This document shows positions 6,226 to 9,322 of a DNA stretch of 9,322 nt, piece after piece. The DNA is from Alphaproteobacteria bacterium. Its GTDB lineage: Bacteria; Pseudomonadota; Alphaproteobacteria; Reyranellales; Reyranellaceae. The stretch is from the NCBI GenBank assembly GCA_013290035.1, contig JABCYT010000090.1:1-9322 (forward strand), written 5' to 3'. A program made the translations under genes and the position numbers. The notes under the pieces were generated by a model that did no database searches, was not told where the DNA came from, and was given only the letters and a program-made list of their open reading frames with translations. Every line of letters starts with the position of its first letter. Position 1 is the first letter of the stretch.

Positions 6226-7044
6226 TCACGTCGAGCCCTCCGGCGCCTGGCGGGGATCGAGCAGGTCGCGCAAGCCGTCGCCCAGCACGTTGACGGCCAG
6301 CAGGGTCATGAACAGGAACGCGCCGGGAAAGAAGACCAGGGTCGGCCGGATCTGCCAGAGCGAGCGGGCATCGGCCAGGATATTGCCCCAGGACGGCGTG
6401 GTGGGCGGCGTGCCGGCGCCGATGAAGGAGAGCGCGGCTTCGAGGATCATGGCGGTCGCCCAGACGAAGGTCGCCTGCACGATCAGTGGCGCCCAGATGC
6501 CGGGCAGCAGGTGGCGCACCACGATCATCGGCCGCGACGTGCCGGCGGCAATGGCGGCCTCGACGTAAGGCTGTTCGCGCAGCGACAGCACGATGCTACG
6601 GATCAGGCGGGCGACCCGCGGGATTTCGACAATGGTGACGGCCACGATCACGTTCAGCACCGAGCCGCCGGTCACCGCCATCAGGGCGATGGCGAGCAGG
6701 ATCGCGGGGATCGACATGACGCCGTCCATCACCCGCATGACGATCGCGTCGAGCCGCCGGTCCGACGCCGACAGCATGCCGACGAAGGTGCCGAGCAGCG
6801 ACGACAGGAAGGCGACGGAGAAGCCCACGAACAGCGAGATGCGCGCGCCGTAAAGCACGCGCACGAAGAGGTCACGGCCGAGCTGGTCGGTACCGAACCA
6901 GTGCAGCGCCGACGGCGCCAGCAGCCGGCTGCCGGGCGATAAAGCGCGCGGATCGCCGTTCAGCAGGTAGGGCGCCAGAAGAGCGAGCAGGACCATGGCC
7001 AGCAGCAGCCCGCCGCTGATTAGAATGTCGGCGCGCCGGGTCAA
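6226..7044 (-). CDS. ABC transporter permease, dipeptide/oligopeptide type (DppC-like)
   Basis: This 272-residue inner-membrane permease pairs with the DppB-like protein to form the channel of a peptide-type importer. It has a first membrane segment at about 7-28, then the DppC signature HWFGTDQLGRDLFVRVLYGA (48-67), further hydrophobic segments to about residue 255, and the EAA loop YVEAAIAAGTSRPMIVVRHL (160-179) that contacts the ATPase. The chosen start is TTG 7044, overlapping the DppB-like stop as TTGA with GAGG a few bases upstream. The frame stays open to 7314 inside the upstream gene, but that extension reads as arginine/histidine-rich shadow sequence. The first internal ATG would delete most of the first membrane segment. 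Substrates of this family include di- and oligopeptides, nickel, opines and glutathione; the substrate here is unknown. Confidence 0.92.
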   Translation of the reverse strand: MTRRADILISGGLLLAMVLLALLAPYLLNGDPRALSPGSRLLAPSALHWFGTDQLGRDLFVRVLYGARISLFVGFSVAFLSSLLGTFVGMLSASDRRLDAIVMRVMDGVMSIPAILLAIALMAVTGGSVLNVIVAVTIVEIPRVARLIRSIVLSLREQPYVEAAIAAGTSRPMIVVRHLLPGIWAPLIVQATFVWATAMILEAALSFIGAGTPPTTPSWGNILADARSLWQIRPTLVFFPGAFLFMTLLAVNVLGDGLRDLLDPRQAPEGST

Positions 7045-7982
7045 TAGCGGATCCTCGGATCGAGCAGCGTGTAGCAAAGGTCGACCGCGATGTTCACCAG
7101 CACGTAGGCCGCACTCAGCATCAGCACGACGCCCTGGATGATCGGGTAGTCGCGGTGCAGGATCGCATCCACGGTGAGGCGGCCCACGCCCGGGATGGCG
7201 AAGACGTTCTCGGTGATGACGGCCGAGCCGATCAGGGTGGCGATGCCGATGCCGATGACGGTGATCACCGGCACGGCGGCGTTCTGCAACGCATGGCGGA
7301 ACAGGATGCGCCACGGCGCCACGCCCTTGGCGCGCGCCGTGCGGATGTAATCCTCCGACAGGACGTCCAGCATGGAGGCGCGCGTCACCCGGCCGATGAT
7401 CGCCGCGTAGACCAGGCTAAGGGTCACGGCCGGCAAGATCAGGTTGCGCAGCCAGGCCGGCACGCCTTCGGACAGCGGCACGAAGCCCTGGACCGGCAGC
7501 CACTTGAGCGTGGTCGCGAAGATGAAGGCCAGCGCATAGCCGGCGATGAAAGCCGGCAGCGAAAAGCCGAGGGTGGTGAACCAGGTGAGCGCACGATCGG
7601 TCCAGCCGCCGCGCCGCGCCGCGGCGGCGACGCCGAACGGCACGCCGACCGCGATCGAGAGCAGGACGCTCAAGGCCAGCAGCGAGAAGGTGGGCTGCAG
7701 GCGCTGCTCGATCATGTGGGTTACCGGCTCGCCGCTGAAGATCGACGTGCCGAGATCACCGTTCGCCATCTGCCACAGCCAGGCGACGAAGCGGAGGTGC
7801 GGCGGCTGGTCGAGTCCCAGCGCCGCGCGGATCTTCTCGATCTGCTCCGGGCTCGCCTGGTCGCCCGCCAGCACCATCGCCGGATCGCCGGGCGTCAGAT
7901 AGAGCAGGCTGAAGACGATGAGCGCCACGATCCCCATCACGGGAACGGCCATCAGGAGGCGCCGGATGGTGTAGCCCAGCAT
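7041..7982 (-). CDS. ABC transporter permease, dipeptide/oligopeptide type (DppB-like)
   Basis: This 313-residue inner-membrane permease has the typical DppB order. An N-terminal membrane segment (about 9-30) ends in the LTPGDPA motif (29-35). The periplasmic LGLDQPPHLRFVAWL region (55-69) follows, then hydrophobic segments near 99-121, 134-158, 181-197, 237-256 and 284-305. The EAA loop DYIRTARAKGVAPWRILFRH spans 211-230, and the C-terminus is the usual LLDPRIRY. The length is normal. ATG 7982 has no good ribosome binding site close by: the nearest AGGA is about 12 bases upstream, inside the repeat that fills the gap to the binding-protein gene. The stop overlaps the TTG start of the second permease, so the two are translationally coupled. 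Confidence 0.93.
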   Translation of the reverse strand: MLGYTIRRLLMAVPVMGIVALIVFSLLYLTPGDPAMVLAGDQASPEQIEKIRAALGLDQPPHLRFVAWLWQMANGDLGTSIFSGEPVTHMIEQRLQPTFSLLALSVLLSIAVGVPFGVAAAARRGGWTDRALTWFTTLGFSLPAFIAGYALAFIFATTLKWLPVQGFVPLSEGVPAWLRNLILPAVTLSLVYAAIIGRVTRASMLDVLSEDYIRTARAKGVAPWRILFRHALQNAAVPVITVIGIGIATLIGSAVITENVFAIPGVGRLTVDAILHRDYPIIQGVVLMLSAAYVLVNIAVDLCYTLLDPRIRY

Positions 7983-7990
7983 CTGCTTAT

Positions 7991-8015
7991 GTCGTCCTGA
8001 GCGAAGCGAAGGATC
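7991..8015. repeat. Short dispersed-type intergenic repeat (CTGAGCGAAGCGAAGGAT type)
   Basis: The plus strand contains CCTGAGCGAAGCGAAGGATC with an internal GCGAA-GCGAA tandem. I recognise this motif as one that recurs between genes of many GC-rich bacterial genomes; copy number cannot be checked in this window, where it occurs once. It fills the 31 bases between the binding-protein stop and the first permease start, and reaches into the stop codon. Confidence 0.55.
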
Positions 8016-9322
8016 AACTCTTGCCGATGTTCCAGTAGGCCGCCACCGGGCAGGGGAAGACGCCGGTCAGGGTCTTGCGGTAGGCGACCAGCGACACCAG
8101 CGAGCCGAGCGGGATGTAAGGCAGCGTCTTGAAGGCCGCCACCTGCAGGGTGATCGCGAGCTTCTTCTGCTCCTGCGGATCGGTGGCATTGGCCCACTGG
8201 TCGCGCAGCGCTTCCATCTCGGGGTCGCTCGGCCAGCCGAACCAGGCGGTCGCGCCGCCGGCGCGCAGCATCTGATGGACCGCTGGATTGAGGATGTCGG
8301 AGCCGGTCCACACCGTGGCGAACAGGCTCCAGCCGCCCTTGTCGACGGGCTCGCGGCTGGTGCGGCGCTGCGCCATGGTGGCGAAGTCCATGGCGACCAG
8401 CTCGACGTTCATGCCCAGGCGGCGCATCAGATCCTCGGCCACCTGGCACATCGCGGCCAGCGCGGGCGATTCCATCACGCCCAGGATCACGACCTTCTCG
8501 CCGGCGTAGCCCGAGTCCTTGAGCATCGCCTTGGCCTTGTCGAGGCTCTTGATCTTGAGGATGTCGGCGCCCGCCTCGCTGAATAAGGGCGAGTCGCTGC
8601 CGTAGTAGCTGTAGCAGGGCTTGATCAGGCCGGGGTCGGAGACCGCGCTCTTCAGGAAGTCGTTCTGGTCGACCGCCATCGCCAGCGCCTGGCGCACCTT
8701 GGGATTGTTGAAGGGCGGCTGGCTGTGGTTGAGCTGCAGCATGTAGTAGGAGCCGGTCGGATTGCGCGGCGACACGACGATGTTGGGGTCGCTCTTCAGC
8801 ACCTGAACCAGATCGAGCGTCGGCGCATCCCAGTAATCCTGCTCGCCGGCCTGGAGAGCGGCCATCGCGGTCGAGGGATCGCTGATGAAGGACCATTCGA
8901 TGCGATCGACCGCCGGGATGCGGCCGCCGGCGATGCTGTCGACCGGCTCCTTGCGCGGGACATAGCCGTCGAACTTCGCCCAGGCGGCGTGTGCGCCGGA
9001 GACAAAGTCGCTTTTCAGGAAGCGGTAGGGACCGCTGCCGATGGTCTCGGTCACCTGCTTCATCGGATCGACCTTGGCCATGCGCTCCGGCATGATGAAG
9101 CATTGCGACGAGTTGGACTTGCCAAGAGCCTCGGGCAGAAGCGCGAACGGCTTCTTGAGTTTTATGCGGAACTTGCGGTCGTTGATCACGTTGAAGCCGT
9201 CGACGAATTTCATCATGAGCTGGCCGAATCCGTCGCGCGCGCCCCAGCGCTGGATCGAGGCGATGCAGTCGGTCGAGCGCACGGGCTCGCCGTCGTGGAA
9301 CTTCAACCCTTCGCGCAGGCCC
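8014..9322 (-). CDS. ABC transporter substrate-binding protein, family 5 (DppA/OppA type); 5' end cut by window edge
   Basis: The 435 visible residues are the larger part of a periplasmic SBP_bac_5 protein (usual length about 500-540). The signal peptide and first domain part lie beyond the right edge. The reading opens with GLREGLKFHDGEPVRSTDC, the standard family segment, so the TTG at 9306 inside it is an ordinary leucine codon and not a start. Further family marks are TIGSGPYRFLK, DPSTAMAALQAGEQDYWDAP, PPFNNPKVRQALAMAVDQNDF and the C-terminal IPLGSLVSLVAYRKTLTGV. It is followed after 31 bases by the two permease genes and is the specificity component of that importer. The ligand is unknown. 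The last residues before the stop are NIGKS, and the stop codon touches a dispersed-type repeat. Confidence 0.92.
   Translation of the reverse strand, partial: GLREGLKFHDGEPVRSTDCIASIQRWGARDGFGQLMMKFVDGFNVINDRKFRIKLKKPFALLPEALGKSNSSQCFIMPERMAKVDPMKQVTETIGSGPYRFLKSDFVSGAHAAWAKFDGYVPRKEPVDSIAGGRIPAVDRIEWSFISDPSTAMAALQAGEQDYWDAPTLDLVQVLKSDPNIVVSPRNPTGSYYMLQLNHSQPPFNNPKVRQALAMAVDQNDFLKSAVSDPGLIKPCYSYYGSDSPLFSEAGADILKIKSLDKAKAMLKDSGYAGEKVVILGVMESPALAAMCQVAEDLMRRLGMNVELVAMDFATMAQRRTSREPVDKGGWSLFATVWTGSDILNPAVHQMLRAGGATAWFGWPSDPEMEALRDQWANATDPQEQKKLAITLQVAAFKTLPYIPLGSLVSLVAYRKTLTGVFPCPVAAYWNIGKS

Noticed and set aside
7045..7314. N-terminal extension of the DppC-like permease up to 7314
   Set aside because: It overlaps the DppB-like gene entirely and reads as His/Arg-rich shadow sequence; the TTG at 7044 gives a normal-length permease.
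7952..9103. Second minus-strand open frame overlapping the family-5 binding protein
   Set aside because: It is out of frame with the clearly homologous binding protein, and its translation is Arg/Gly/Ala-rich with no domain.
9304..9306. TTG at 9306 as the start of the family-5 binding protein
   Set aside because: The frame continues upstream as GLREG, part of the conserved LREGLKFHDG segment, so the gene is cut by the window and the codon is internal.

Overview
The window is GC-rich, and strong GC bias at third codon positions leaves long spurious open frames on the opposite strand. Protein style (ABC transporters plus diverse catabolic enzymes) suggests a soil or plant-associated alphaproteobacterium, perhaps Bradyrhizobium- or Reyranella-like. 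The taxon is an inference from style only. All eight genes lie on the minus strand, so transcription runs from high to low coordinates. Both end genes are cut by the window edges. No tRNA, rRNA, CRISPR array, insertion sequence or phage gene was seen.

In transcription order: (1) positions 9322-6226 hold a dipeptide/oligopeptide-type ABC importer, made of a family-5 substrate-binding protein (5' end missing), a DppB-like permease and a DppC-like permease. No ATPase is visible. A short repeat of a dispersed intergenic type fills the gap between the binding protein and the first permease. (2) Positions 6115-2385 hold three tightly spaced enzymes: an NtaA/DszA-type flavin-dependent monooxygenase, a UbiD-family (prenylated-FMN) decarboxylase and a divergent ornithine cyclodeaminase/mu-crystallin-family protein. 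A 9-bp inverted repeat lies in the 110-base gap before this block. (3) After an 8-bp stem-loop, positions 2297-1 hold a glycine-betaine-type (OpuAC/ProX) periplasmic binding protein. It is translationally coupled to a histidine/phenylalanine ammonia-lyase homologue that runs off the left edge.

The standout is that lyase. It keeps the HAL/PAL fold signatures, but the Ala-Ser-Gly triad that cyclises to the MIO prosthetic group is gone: the segment reads GTLGEADLSPLA. It also carries Leu at the HAL Tyr280 position and Arg at the His83 position, so it is unlikely to be a histidine ammonia-lyase. The best-known MIO-less relative is ergothionase, which eliminates trimethylamine from the histidine betaine ergothioneine. 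The adjacent betaine-type binding protein fits uptake of such a substrate. The working hypothesis is a catabolic locus for a quaternary-ammonium amino acid (ergothioneine, hercynine or similar). The UbiD decarboxylase and flavin monooxygenase may process an aryl-acrylate or sulfur-containing product, or may belong to a separate pathway fed by the peptide-type importer.
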